Shown here: piece by piece, positions 28,321 through 41,530 of the stretch
Layout: each line of letters opens with the position of its first letter
Numbering within the stretch: the first letter of the stretch is position 1
Source: Campylorhamphus procurvoides
Lineage: Eukaryota; Chordata; Aves; Passeriformes; Dendrocolaptidae
DNA: 64,000 bases
Direction of reading: 5' to 3'
Assembly: GCA_013396655.1 (NCBI GenBank)
Contig: WBMV01007501.1
Span: 558,001 to 622,000, forward strand
Translations under genes and position numbers: made by a program
Notes under the pieces: generated by a model
Databases searched by the model: none
Told to the model about the DNA's origin: nothing
What the model saw: only the letters and a program-made list of their open reading frames with translations

Positions 28321-29292
28321 GTGGGTACAGCTGCTCAATGTGGAACGAGGACGTTAACCCAGTGAGGCAGTTTGAGGGAAAGGGGGACTGACAGCTGCGA
28401 GGGGAGGTATAAGAAGAGCAATGGAAAGAAGTAGTAAGGTTGTTGCCGCCTAGCAGGGACAGAGAGAGCAAGATGGGTAGCTGTCACCCTGAGAATAACA
28501 GAGCCAGCTGGGGCAGGAAACATTAAAATGTCTCAGAAAACCATTGATGTGTCTGTGACCAGAGTGAGAGACTGGAAGGAAAGAAATGGGATTGTTTCAT
28601 GTGGGAAGTTGAGAAGCTTGAGAAGCAAGTATTAGTTAAATCAAAACATAATGTCTTCTGCAAGCAAACTATAAAGGGCCAATGATATATTTAAAAACTA
28701 GAAAAATAAAATTTTATGTGTATCCGGCATAGATACATAAAGCCGGGAACTTAAACTACACAGTTCCCAGAGCCATGTAAGTTATCATCAATCTTTCAGG
28801 CTTCTCTGGAAGCAAGACTAACAGCATCATCGCTTTATGACAAGAAGCAATTGAAACAGCAATGCCCAGTAAGAATTTCAAAAGCATGATTTTTTTAAAA
28901 CATTGCTGGGAAAGCTGAGAAAATATGAATTTCTTTCATATACTCCAAATTACCTCTCCAACATTAAACCAACCGTACAGAATTCAGAATCAATGGCCAC
29001 CAATGCTGGCTTTGAGTTCTGAGAAGAAATCAACTAGCCTTGTGGATGTGTTATCTTAAAATACTGAAAAATCTGAAAAGGACATATTTTGGTTTAGAAA
29101 TACACTTTCTCAGGTAGTCAGATAGTTTATACTTACAGATTTTTCAAGCAAAGACAAAAGAAAATTACAGTAATAAGCAGACATGCCATAAAAAACCTGA
29201 AACCTCTGTTGTATTGGGTTCCCATGTGGGATGTTGAGAATTGTAATACTAAGAAGAGATGAAAATGACATAGCAAAGGAAATGCATTAATT

Positions 29293-29336
29293 AAAAACAA
29301 ACAAACACAAACAAAACAAACAAAAAAACCCAAACA
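29293..29336. repeat. (CAAA)n-rich low-complexity run
   Basis: About 44 bp made only of A and C, mainly ACAA/CAAA units. Confidence 0.75.
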
Positions 29337-29756
29337 CCAAGGAAAATACTAGAAGATATCTTCTCTTTTATGTTGATAAGAGGTTGAATGTTTCAAACTT
29401 TAATTGGATTAGAAATTCAAACAGTCCATTCTAATTTATTAAGTCACTGTGGAAAACAAAAATTCAGTATGGCAAATAAAATATAATTTAAAATAATCAT
29501 TGCAATTTAGTTGAACACACATTTTAAACGACAACTTTCCACCAACTTCAGTTTAGTCAGGACATAAACCCTAATGCCACTCAGCAAGGACTAAAAGAGA
29601 GACACTACAGCAACAATAGTGCAAGTCATACATGTACGACTGACCAACACTCAAAGTCTGCTTTAAATGAAACCTGTAGAGATATGGGAGACCTAACAAA
29701 ACTCCCAAGTTGTGCTGGAAGTGTGGTCAGCTAGTGCCTTGCATTCCCTGAGTTGC

Positions 29757-29779
29757 AAGTTTGTGTCTCACACAAACTT
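29757..29779. other. Perfect short inverted repeat
   Basis: AAGTTTGTGT, loop CTC, ACACAAACTT: a 10-bp perfect stem with a 3-nt loop. It overlaps the start of the 29761-30162 open frame. No transposon ends or known RNA family recognised. Confidence 0.7.
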
Positions 29780-30162
29780 ACTTGTTCCACATGGCAAGAT
29801 GCAAAATGCAACTTGTTGGCCTAATTTGCTACCTCCTGAGCATGGCAGAGTCACATAACGACACCACGAGCAAGCCTTGGAGGCTGTGCAGCCCCCAGGG
29901 CACTCGCATCTACAAACACAGCCTGACGGAGCTGGTGCTAGAAGCAGCACACAGCCCAGATCTCAGCCCTCTCCTCGTCACTCCCATGTGCGTTGTCCTA
30001 CACATGGATGGATCTGCTGGCACATCATCCTGCCTCACATCAGGGCCCACTTACTGGATCCCACAGAAGACAAGATCAGTTACAAGTACACATATTAGGC
30101 TACTATTTTCCACCACTGGTGAGCAGAAGGATAGGAGCTGTCATGCCTTCTGCTTTACCTAA
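29761..30162 (+). other. Unexplained 134-codon open stretch
   Basis: An open frame with no ATG needed at the left edge, ending in TAA near 30160. The first listed Met gives about 133 residues, MCLTQTYLFHMARCKMQLVG onward. It is locally richer in GC and CpG than its surroundings. No domain is recognised. A short stretch (LTEL...SPDLSP) superficially resembles mariner transposases, but spacing and the rest of the sequence disagree. It is probably not coding; it may be an undated insertion. Confidence 0.2.
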
Positions 30163-32694
30163 ATCCACATTCTCAGAATATATTGGGTTTTTAAGAGAGG
30201 CAACTCAGTGCAGCCAGCTTGCTGTCTCTCGCAGGAGCACAATGAAGTCCAGAAAAAGTACCCCAGGATCCAGGAGAACAATATCCTCAATGACTTAGAG
30301 TTAGTTCAAACACCCCTGAAGTCCAAACACAGGCACAAACTGGACCCACAGAGATATCACTGCCCCCTCAATCCAGCCACCTTTTCACAACACCAAGGCC
30401 CACACTAGTCAGTGGCTGTTCTTTGTTGTCTCCAGTGGACTGCTATAAATGGCTGTCCCTGCCAAGACAATCCTCTGGCAGTGTTTAAAGCCAGCTCTGC
30501 ACAAACAGAACCTTTTACCCAAATCAGTGTAACACCACTTGCTTGATGAAAAAAGAGAGGTTTTACCTGGCTTTCAAGCAACTGTAGGATTGACCCAATC
30601 CAGTGCCTTCTGTACCAGCGCCACAAAGAGGCATACTACAAACAGACTGCAAGGGGAAGATGGGGGGAGGAGAAACAAATTATGAAATATAATGAGATTC
30701 ATCTGAAAAGTAAGAGGTTGTTACAGGGAGTTAACTCCATCTTAAGGCTGTCGCAAATATAACCAACAGGAAAGAGTAAAGTTGTCCAAAAAATTATCAC
30801 TGAGCATTGTCTTGATAGGGATAAAGACACTATCAAAACATAAAGTAAAAATAAATAAGGTGAGATGTTTCCCATGAGAGTACTCTCTTTCAATGAGATA
30901 CCCAATCTGAAAGCAAGAATCATGACAGGCAGATGCCTGTGTTGATAAAAATGGCAGTGGCACTATCACCAAACAGTGAAGAACTGAAGTGTCAGAATGA
31001 GAAAGCAGAAGACAGAGCATTCCTCAGCATTGTCAAGAACTTGCCTGACATCATTCTAATTGCTATCAAAAATCCTGAAAGCCACAACTGGAACAGACAG
31101 GCCAACAATAAAATCTCAAATACGGCCAGGAGCACCATCGATTTTAGGTTTTGACAGCCAAATCCAAATCAAAGCGTAATGTTTTAAAATTCACTTCACT
31201 TAAAAAAACCTGTGTTTTTAATCTTGCCAAACAAAAGATCCATTTCACTCACTGCAAAGGATTCCTTCCAGTCTAAAAATTAAATACTTGCTTTTGGATA
31301 TTTGCCAAGAAAAAGCAGAGAGGGAGAGTTGCTATGTCAAGGTGAGGGTTCCTAATTCACAAGGTATGTCAGTTGTTTGATACTTCTTCACTGATGTAGC
31401 CCTGATTCCTCTTCTCTACCTGAAACAATTAAAACCTGCCCAAGTTTGGCTCGCTATCTTATATCACAGATTACAGCTGTCACAAGTCAATACACATCTT
31501 CCTGGGTTTACAAACATAAACTTACTCTGTATCCTGCATAAATCTGGAGAACGGACAATTTCTGTTCATGCAGCAGGTGCCTTGTGCAGCTATGAAAAGA
31601 TTTCTTCTTGAGCTTTTCTAGCCTGCTTCTTACCACTATCCAGGCAAAGAAGCAGCGAAATGAAGTTTAATTAACAGTGCTGGATAAATAGTAACTTACA
31701 TGTAATTAACTACACTTTACTACTAGCACATGTTTTTTACTGTGCTTAACCATCCACCTCAGCAAAAATAAAAATTCAAGACATTCACCCTCGACATGGC
31801 ACACATAACTTGCAGGTTAGCTCATCTTTTATCCTATCTCAAGGACTAAGTACTACACCCACTACAAAGAAGATTTATGGCATAAACCTTCATCACAGAA
31901 TACTCTGTTCAGAGTGGTAGTAGCCACGAGGGTGTCCCACCTTGGTGAAAGCTGTAAGTTCAAATCCATTCAGGCATATATAGGAAAGCAAACAGGAATG
32001 TATAATAACAAAGATGGTGATGAAATGTAGATCCCCATTTCCCGACAGTTTGTCCTGAATTCAAAAATACTGTCAGAGCAACTGGAATTCCAGTTTTGAG
32101 GAGTTCAGTGTTTGTAAAAAAATATTTTCTCCACATCTAGGTTAAAAAAAAATTCAAAAAATAACCCAAGACCCACCTGTAGTACAAAATGAACAATTAC
32201 AAATGAGTCTCCCTTCCCACTTTTTCTTTTTTTTTAACTGATTCTGGTACCTCTGCAAGTTACATCTTAGGCAGCTACATCTACAGTTGAACTAAACCAA
32301 GACTGCTTATCAGTAATTTCATTAAAATAAATACAAAGCAGGTATATAAGTAGGTACACTGATTTTCTTGGAATTTCTCACATACCTATTTAAAGAAGGT
32401 TATATAGAAAATTTATTACCTAAAATACAGCCTGTAGCAGTAACAGAATCCAACAGTCAAACTAGACTGGAAATACGCTTCATATACACAGAAATATAAA
32501 AAATACACTGAAATCTTTTTGCTCTTTAATTACAGAAAAATAAACAGCTAAACCCGAGAGCTAAAAATGTAAAGATCTGAAGGAGAGAACAAAGTTTTGA
32601 TTTTATACTTGCAAATTCAGTAAAAAGAGGTAAAGGAAGTTGGTCAGCCTGTATTTGTTTCATGAATGATGTGACTGAATCTGACTCATAAACA

Positions 32695-32708
32695 TTATAT
32701 ATATATTT
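32695..32708. repeat. (AT)n short run
   Basis: TTATATATATATTT, about five dinucleotide units. Confidence 0.6.
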
Positions 32709-33449
32709 GGTGATGTCTTGTCTACAGTCTTTCAATCACTTAGCTAGATTCTTTCTCAATTATCAATAGTTAGCAGTAAGAATCACAAAACAAGCTGCTC
32801 TGAAATGAGAACTAGTCGGGACCATGACCATTCATATTATTCATACTAACATGGATATAATCTGAAATGTGGCAATTAAAAATGATGATGTGCGGACTAA
32901 TGGCAGAATTTTCTAAGGCTTATAAAAATTCATTTTCTTTACAGGAATATTACTATAATACAAATAGGTTTCTATTTAAAGCCTGGGAGGGGAACAAGAG
33001 ATTGTACAGCGCAGTACCTTTTCAAGAGATTTCAGGTAACAGTAGTAGCAACACAAATGTTTCTATCTTTCTAAACATTCAGGATTTCTAAACATTCTAA
33101 TAAAAAGACTGTTCAAAAACAGGTTAAGCCTGACCTCAGAAACATGTACCTAATAGTGTCAGTAGGCGTTCTGTGTTTTTTGATGACATGCTTTTTAAAG
33201 AAATACATGTTTATGGCATAATATGGTTTTTGCCATACCTTTTTCTTGCCATTAATGATAGTGAGAGATTTTTTTATTTATTCTTGGAATTTAGTGACGT
33301 AATTACCCTGACATAGTAAATCTGTCCAGCACAGACCACACCTCAATACTTCCACTTCTAATTACAGAATTCTGTTGCGAAGACACTCAACATGTCACAA
33401 CCTAGAGTTTGGGTATTACCTATGTATTTTTCAATAGTTGTTGTATGTC

Positions 33450-33478
33450 AGAGGTGAAAGGTACAAGAGGTGAAAGGT
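33450..33478. repeat. Two-copy 16-bp tandem repeat with hairpin
   Basis: AGAGGTGAAAGGT occurs at 33450 and 33466. The second copy runs into TTTTTCACCTT, forming an 8-bp stem (AGGTGAAA/TTTCACCT) with a 4-nt loop extending to about 33487. Confidence 0.65.
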
Positions 33479-36063
33479 TTTTCACCTTAAAGACAGAGAC
33501 AGTGAAGCATTTCTATATGAGAAGAGTTATAAAAGAAGCTGCTACTTCAGTATTAGCAAGTAGTGAGGTTAATTCCACCATTAGCTCAACAACAGTACAT
33601 TTTACAAGGAGAACATCCAACATCGTGAGAGGATCTTAATTACTATTAAATAATGACAGGTTGCTTTCTTACAAGGTTTACTCTTTTCAAGTGAATCACG
33701 TTTTTGGCACCTTTGTTTTCAGCAGATGTGCCAATTAAGAGTACTTCTTACTACTGTAAGAAGCAGTATAACCTTTCCATGCCAACTTTCAGTCTTTATG
33801 GATAGGCTCATTCATATGCAGAAGGCAAGTGCTGCAGCCAAAGCATTTTATACCTCAACAGCAATCTAGTTTTCTAGATATCCTTGCCAGTTGACTCTTA
33901 ACTATGTTTTCTTGAGCCAAATACATTTTGAGAACAACTTCATAGGCCAGACGGGTACATGAGTATGAGTAAGAAAAGGTCTCAGAGCCTCAGCTGACAA
34001 GTCAGCCTCTTGCTTCCCAATAAGACATTGCTTCCACTTCCAGCAAAAGCAGGAGAAAAAGGCAAATGTTGACAGAAGAGGTAGAGTAGTACAAACATCA
34101 GATTCGTGCAATAGCACTGCAATGCCTGCATACAGAAAGTCATACTGTTATTTCTCAAATAAATACCTAGACAGCAGATCCATCACTTGTTTTTCAAAAC
34201 AAGCAGGGCACTTCTGATGTCAATATAATTTCTTGCTAATTACTTTTGAGAAACTAGTCTTCTCTCCCTAATAAGGGAATTCCTGTATTCACTTATCCTT
34301 ATGAAGTCCTATATTCATAGAAAGAACTTAAGCACTACAATGCCCTTTTATCCCCTTTATTAGAGAAAGCAAAAAGCCTCAAACTGAGATCCATGAAGGC
34401 CAGCCCCTCCTGGCTAGGAAGCGGCCTAAGCTAGCCAACAAGAAGATAGAGAAAAAAACACACAGAGCACAAGTCCCGTATTCACATCAAGGCCAGCCCA
34501 GGCCAGCAGGAGATATCTCTTCTCACTCACAGGAAGCATCTCTTCTTGTAGTGCAGCAAATAACCTTGAAAGCAAAAGAAAGGTCAGAAGCTTGTTCTTT
34601 AAAAGAAAACAGAAGGATGTGACAGAAGCACTGTCTCTCCTCAAAAACCTGAAGATTTGGAGCTATAAAGCCCACACAGATGGGACTTGGCAGACCAAAT
34701 GCAAGGGTAGGGGCAAGAGAGACGATGCGGGGGAAAATCTACCTGCTAGATCAGGCCATTCATGGGAAAATGGGGCCTTCCCAGGCACATCCAGCCGGCA
34801 CCACAGGAAGCCTAAGCAGGGCAGGAACACCAGCGAAGATCTGCATCTTCCGTTCAACATATCATTAAAAAATACAGCCCAAAACATTCCCGCAATATAT
34901 CCTCCTGTGAGATGTGAGAATGCAATGTGGTGTTGAGGTTTTCAATAAAAATACTACACCCACCTGGCCTCAATATAAGGAACTTGGGCTGTAAGATGAA
35001 TGTGAGAGAGCTGAGAGAAGGTAAATTAAGCATAGTGAGGAACAATGTTCATCTGCTGTAATGTGTTGAGTGCATACAACATATATCCTTTCTGGAGAGA
35101 GATCTGTGAAGGAATAACTAAATCAATGTGCTGGGAAGATAAACTGGCCCTGAATAAGAACTAGAAATATTTTAATTAGATTTCTGAAAGGAACTTGGTT
35201 CCCTCCTCTTTCCTGGGCCATTTACTTGCAGTTTAAGATTAAATGAAAAATTCACACTAATCCTTCAGTTTCTGTTTGCAGACAGACCAGTCACATCAGG
35301 CAGTGAACAGCAGGCAGTTCTTAAGATTCACTCCAGGGGCAAATTCATCTCACAAGCCAAAATTTAACTTTTGGTGAAGTAGCTGATGTTCAATAAGACC
35401 ATGAGATAGAAATACACGTTAATTTAAGCATCTCAAATTCCCCATTAGGTCTGCCATGCTGTTCTGCTGCCCAGATCAGGGCTTTTCACTCAACAGCAGC
35501 CTCTGGCACATGATATTTCTACACAATTAACACATTTAACTTCTTTTCCTTCAGAGCTGGCATATTTTCTAAATAATAAAAAACGCAGACAGGTCCGATA
35601 ATACTCCAATCACATTAATAAGGAAATCATTTTTACGCAGCTTTTTATATCCATCCAACTACTGATGAATAAATGACTCCAGGTAAAACTCACAATTGCA
35701 TTGATTCATTTAAGTCTTTCTAAAAAGCATTACATTTAGAAATAAGCTCATTCCTATCTATCCAGAAACAGCAGGTAAAACTACAAAGTTAATATGCAAA
35801 AGGAAACTTAAAAATCACAAATGATTTGACGAATCTGCTTTGCAGTTTTATTCTAGACCATGTTATTGCAGTGTTTTACAGGTCAGTAAAACTACACATT
35901 CTCAGTTTGCTATATATTCTCCAATCCACAATGTCTGTTCAAGGTTTTTATGCTGGAAGCTTCTGAATTTGTACAAATTCAAAACTGTACATGTATAAAA
36001 GAAGAAGAAGCTGTTGAAAAAATTCCAGGATAGAAGATGTTTTCAAAGGAACCTAGTCAACAC

Positions 36064-36171
36064 TTTTTTCTTTTCTTTTTTTTTTTTTTTGCGGTCCCCC
36101 AAAAACCTCCTTTTTTTAATTTTTTTTTTTTTTTTTTTTTGGCAGTCCCTCAAAAGCCTTCATTTTCTAAT
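36064..36171. repeat. T-tract with a 50-bp tandem duplication
   Basis: Two long T-runs (about 36076-36090 and 20 T at 36121-36140) are each followed by a related 30-base block: GCGGTCCCCCAAAAACCTCC at 36091 and GGCAGTCCCTCAAAAGCCTT at 36141. Each block then runs into TTTTTTTAAT or ATTTTCTAAT. The period is exactly 50 bp, suggesting a tandem duplication of a T-run plus flank that has since diverged. Confidence 0.8.
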
Positions 36172-39100
36172 CTCTCAGACATCAGAATTCATAGAAATGA
36201 ACTGTTAAAGAATGTTCCCAGACCTTTTGCATGAAAACACGGCCAAACACAGGCAGCATGAGTAATTATATGATATAAAGAGCACCATCTACTGACAGGC
36301 AGCACTTTGACAGTCCCAGACAGTTTTGCAAGGTACTGCACGAGCCTTCCAGATAATCTAGCTTTCAAGGAATTCAGCTTTCTCTTAGAGATGTGTAGTA
36401 CTTCTCATGTGCTCTTCTCACCTGCCCTGTCCCAGCTGTGCCATTTAAGCTGTTCTGCTCATAGCTCACCAGACAGCCCAATTGCTCCAAGATGTAGTAG
36501 CACAGTTCTAGCATCAGCCCCTTCACCTTTCCATTTCTCTCCCATTTCACGTTGTACTCAAAGCTTCCCACATGGAGCTGCTCACCCCTTGTACATCGAT
36601 CCTATACCACCACCTTGCAATTATAAACTAACATGTTATTACCAGCTGTTTATGAGGACATTTCCAAAACCTCCTTAAGACAACATGGATTTTCCACTGA
36701 AGTCAAACACTTTTGAACTGTCCCTAGATGAGAAGCAATCACCTCTTTCAAGGCTTCCTGTGATTAAATATCTTTCTATGTTCTCATAGACAAGATTACA
36801 AGGAGGTGGAGGTTTCTTCCTCACTTTTACCCTTCTGCTGTTTTATTTCTTTGAACACTATATTATAACCTCTTATTATTTTACAATGAAAAATTATTAG
36901 GAGATGCGCAAAAGGAAAGGCTGTTTCCCGACAAACAAGAAAATATTATCAATATCCACAGATTCTCTTGGCTAGTATTAGCAGAAATAACCTTTGCAAA
37001 TGCTGTATAACATCTTGATCCCTCCTAAACCCAGGCATAACACGTAGAGATGCACTGATCTACTCTGGCACACCATTTAAATGTGCTTGCTAGAACTACC
37101 ACAATTTCTTACCTTGGCCAAAATTCACTGGTCTTAAAGGCTTTCACTAACAATCATAAAAACCATGTGTGATAATTACTCTCAAAAGTGAAAATAAAGA
37201 AATATTCATGTACAGCTTTTCCTTTGTGTTGCTTCGCTGATAAAACACCAGTAACACACCTAAAGCTCACCACTTGTATTTTCACCTTTCATGGTGATTC
37301 CAAGGTTCAATGAAATTCAATTCACTGTTCTTACCCAATAATCCTTGTCAATCTATTTAGACCAGGATTAAAAGAAAAACAACTGGTAGAAGCTTTGCTA
37401 AGGGAGAGATTGCAGTCAATCTGTTTATACATGTGGCAAATTAATATCCACTAATAAAATTATGAGAGGAACTTTCTCATAGGTAGAAAAGTTTCAAGTT
37501 CTGCCTTGTTTCATAGTCCTACTTGCTTATGTCAGCACAGAAGTTTTATTCTTCTGGTGTGTTTGCATGCAGCAGCAACAATTTTCTGGTTTTAGCTCCT
37601 CCTCAATTCTAAGATTTATAAATACAGTGGGATATTCAGACTCGTCCTAGAAATTATTCTTCCTTTGCACCATATTTTATTCTCTGCAGTCAAATCCCCT
37701 TTTGCTGCATATGCTCTGCTACCTTGTCCGATCTCCATCATTCACCCACTATCCCTGCAGGCAGTCTATTCTTTCCTTGGCTTTTTCTTCTGATACCTTG
37801 AGCTCAATCATATATTGAAGGCTATGAGATGGATAATTTCACTGCTCTGCATTATGCGATTCACAAAATTGTAGCACTGGACACAGAAGGCTACCACACT
37901 TCCCTGAACAACAATTGTTCGTAATGTTTCACTGTAAGATCATCCAATTCTCACCTCTTATGCTTTAGGGCAAACCAAAGCATTTGGTAAAGCTTGGTTA
38001 TTTACGTTACTACTCTTAGATTGATATCCCGTGTTCCTCCTCCTAATCTGATTTAGTTTCCCTCTAGCTCGATTTAGACTGCAGTTTCACAGAATTTCCT
38101 TTCAGGAGCAAAAGCAGCAAAGCAACACTCTCCTTAACTACTGCCAGCATGGCAAAGTGATTAAAATAAGCCAAATTAACAAGGAAACATTGCCAAAGGG
38201 GACAGTTCTCGCTGGTTGTTTTTGACCACCTAGTACAGAGTACTCTATCTCTAATAAAAACCAGAGTGAAATAATTCAGGTGCATGATAAATTGATCAGG
38301 TCAGAGCTGAGCTGTCAACTCAATAAAATGAGAGCAGGTAGGGGCTGGGGACTGAAATGTGCTACATCATTAAATGGGGTGCTTGTTCATCAGCTCAGTT
38401 CCACTAGGAAGCACTTCCACTGCATCCTGTCTCCTCTTCTCCTCTCCAGTCTTGTAGAAGTCTTTGTAAGATCCTAAAGGGAACCAGATTTGTAAAAAAA
38501 AAAAAAAAAGTGCAGAGGAATGGGGACACAACAACACATGACAATCCACAAATCCAGCACAAAAATCTAACCATGGGAGAGGGGTATAGGAGATGATGCT
38601 AAACATGCAGAAAAGGGTTAAGTAAGAATTTCACCAACAGTGATCCAGTTTTATTTGTCATCACTCTGCCACATACAAAGAAGCTAACTTAACTTTCAAG
38701 TTCAATTTCATCTTTTCCATTTATTTAGTGTTTTTAGAATCATTTACTTTTTGCATAAAATATTTTGGAATACAATTGCATGCATTCTTGGTGTGGGTTT
38801 TTTCTCCCCAAATGTCAGCCCTGCTCACCCTGACTACATTGCACAGTATTCTTTTTGGAATTAAAAGCTAAGACAACTTCCTTTCCAATTATACTTCTTT
38901 TTGGCTTATATCAGCATTTTCGTGACCTTTGGAACCTGGAAACCAGGGCAGGAAAGAAAATGTCAACAGGGGGAAAAAATCAAAACAAAGAAAAACCTAA
39001 CTAGACCCAAACAGAAAGGTAGTATCTAGTACTGTATTCCTCCCAGCAAAAGGCAGGAGGCACAGTATGTATAATGGACCTAACTAACTGAATTTCATCT

Positions 39101-41129
39101 AAATTTAACAGTTTAATCAACATGCTGTATACTTACCTGATCTGAGCATTTCATTTGGCACTGTTCTTTACCTCTTTCTCTCCTTTAAAAATTAAGCCTT
39201 TCCAATAATTTAGTATTTCAATAATTTTTTCAACAGAGAGTAAGGGAACACGAAACAACAGCTATGGGAAATAAAGTTGACAATTATTCAGCCAAAAAAC
39301 TTTTCCAAAATAATCTGCTACCAGTTAGTATGGACAATTAACTACAGTTTGCAGGCAACAAAGCAGCCTTCCCTCCAGAGAAAGAAAACCATGGTGACAG
39401 CTTAATAAGCATGAACCTTAACAAGCACTTCAGATTCTTCTTCTGCAGTCAACAATAAAGGTTTCAAGTTTAGTACATGGAATAACAATCTCAGTTTTCC
39501 TCATCAACTTTACATATCACCACCTAATTTTGAAATGTCGACAACTAAGCTATTTGGTTTTTAGAACAAACCTGAAAAAAAGTGAAAATTCTAACTTACT
39601 AAAAGATAAGTAAGTTTGAGACAGTCTTATATTTGAATGAGAACATACTCTTGTGATAGTCTTTATCTCCAGAAAAAGGTTTTCTATCAGCAAGAATATT
39701 GATTATTTAAAAATACATCTTCAAACCTATACACCAGCTTTATTTAGCTAAAAGACTGTATTTTGAGCATAGATGTGCTGAAATTCAGTCACATCTACCC
39801 TTTAATAATGAAAACACATTCACAAAATCTTTTGCAATCTAAAGAGTACTGCTAAGATTGAAAGCAATCAGCCTCGAATGAAAGATGAATTAATAGCAGT
39901 TCTAAAACCATTAGGTACAGATTCTATTGTCTTGCTTTTGTTTAAAGCAGGGGGAAAAAGGAAAAAAAGGAGAGGGTGTCTAGGTCAGCAAAGTCATCAG
40001 TAGTTGATGGATGCACTTACAGACATCAGAGAAAAAAGGAAAACCGGCAGAACATAATACCCACTTATGAGACTCTCTATGTTAAGGACAGAAAAAAGGC
40101 CTCAAGGTATGCAGTAACTCTACCTTGTTCAGTGCTGAAGGTTTGCTATTTTTAGATACGCATGTCAAGGACACATTTAACCCAAGAAGTGCAGCTTGAT
40201 GCGTCATCACAATATTAATTCTTAGACCTTGGTAGAATTAGAAATATTCATTCTACCAGGTACATCTTCTGACAACAGCCCCTACCAGTAATAACTACAA
40301 TCTCTGGGTGAGGAACTGGGAGGTGAGGGAGATGAAAGAACTGATAATCCAGACCATGTTAGTGACTGCTAGCAGTTGTATGAGCAGGAAATGCAATGCT
40401 CACATTGACAAAAATATCCAATATTATAGCTTCCTGCAACTCAAAGTGGTGACCTTGCTCCCCCTCCCCAGCAGCCCGGGCTGCACTGTCCACCTGCTTT
40501 GACTGTTGCAGCTCTTGAGGTTGCAAGAAGGGTCACATCTGTGAGCTGTCAAGGGACATAAAATGAGCACAGGTGTCTCAAACCCATGTTGAGCTTCTCC
40601 CACTGCACATTCACAGTCAGACTGATGGGAAGCCCTAAGCAGATTCTGCTCGTTATTCAGTCTGAATCAGGCATAGGTGGTGGGCTTCAGTAGCACTGCA
40701 CCACAGGAACCACGACCAGCATCTCCCATTTCAGACAACAGTTTGCAAATTACATCAGTTTTAACTGGTTGTAGTTAATTCTGCCTCTAATGAACATTTT
40801 GCTCTCCATAGGGGTATAGATGAGGAGAAAAGATACAGGGTTTAGGGGTGACAAAATCAGCTTGCAGGCAGAATGAAGACTGAACTGCTGGACAGAAGAT
40901 GCCTGTTTGTGTTGGTCTGCAGAGTCTCACAGACATGGCAGACAGAAGATGGCAGCTGGAATATTTAGAGAATAGGAAAACATCACAAGTCTTCACAAAT
41001 TAATGAGAGTGAGTTCAAAAGCTAAAATAAGTAAACAGCCTAAAACCAGAAAGTAATCTCTTTTCTCTTCTTAAACTGCAGATTTGTTGATAGAATTGGA
41101 TTCACATTCCCAAATCTCTTACAGGGAAT
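36172..41129. other. Anonymous intronic sequence, 5 kb
   Basis: No gene or recognised transposon; a 16-base A run is at 38494-38509. The 123-codon open frame at 36307-36678 is Ser/Pro/Cys-rich, has no domain and is judged to be chance. Confidence 0.5.
38494..38509. repeat. A16 homopolymer
   Basis: Sixteen uninterrupted A residues. No retroelement 3' end is recognisable immediately 5' of it. Confidence 0.75.
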
Positions 41130-41530
41130 TTATTTGTGAGGTTTCATGCCACTATCATCAACAGTAGTTGTTCTTTCCAAGTGTTCAGGAATACATCCAG
41201 TCGCAGCAGCTTGGGGTGCAGCTGCAGGTTGAGCTCTGGGCAGTGGGAGCCTAAGGCAAACAGCCATGAACTGGCACCAACCGTTTGCACAACAAAGGGC
41301 ACAGGGACCTGTGGCACCGTCCAGGTGACCAGACACTTAGAGACACAGCAGGATCTGAGGACCCGACTGTTGCACATTCAGACTGTGAGGGTTTAAAAGC
41401 CCAGGCGCCACTTTGTTCAGGATACCTCCTCGGAGGCACCAGCTCAAGCTGTGAGTTTGTTATTGCACCATGATTAAATTATTTTAAAGGTCCAGACATC
41501 TGAGACTCTGCTATGGCAAAGCTGGTAAGG
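41130..41530 (+). mobile_element. Possible diverged retroviral LTR
   Basis: A GC-richer block organised like an LTR. A TATA-like TTTAAAA (41392-41398) is followed about 80 nt later by ATTAAA (41473-41478). Between them lies CCACTTTGTTCAGGATACCT, reminiscent of an R/U5 segment. The element's ends, TG/CA termini and target duplications could not be placed, and no second copy exists in the window. Confidence 0.28.

Larger units (their letters stand above)
28321..36063. other. Anonymous intronic sequence, 7.7 kb
   Basis: No recognised gene or large repeat. Contents are a (CAAA)n run at 29293-29336, a perfect 10-bp-stem hairpin at 29757-29779, a somewhat GC-richer stretch with an unexplained open frame at 29761-30162, an (AT)n run at 32695-32708 and a 16-bp tandem repeat at 33450-33478. 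Confidence 0.5.

Noticed and set aside
29911..29980. Mariner-like LTEL...SPDLSP peptide
   Set aside because: Spacing is wrong, flanking transposase motifs and terminal inverted repeats are missing; probably coincidence.
36307..36678. 123-codon plus-strand open frame
   Set aside because: Low-complexity Ser/Pro/Cys-rich translation without homology, splice context or promoter.
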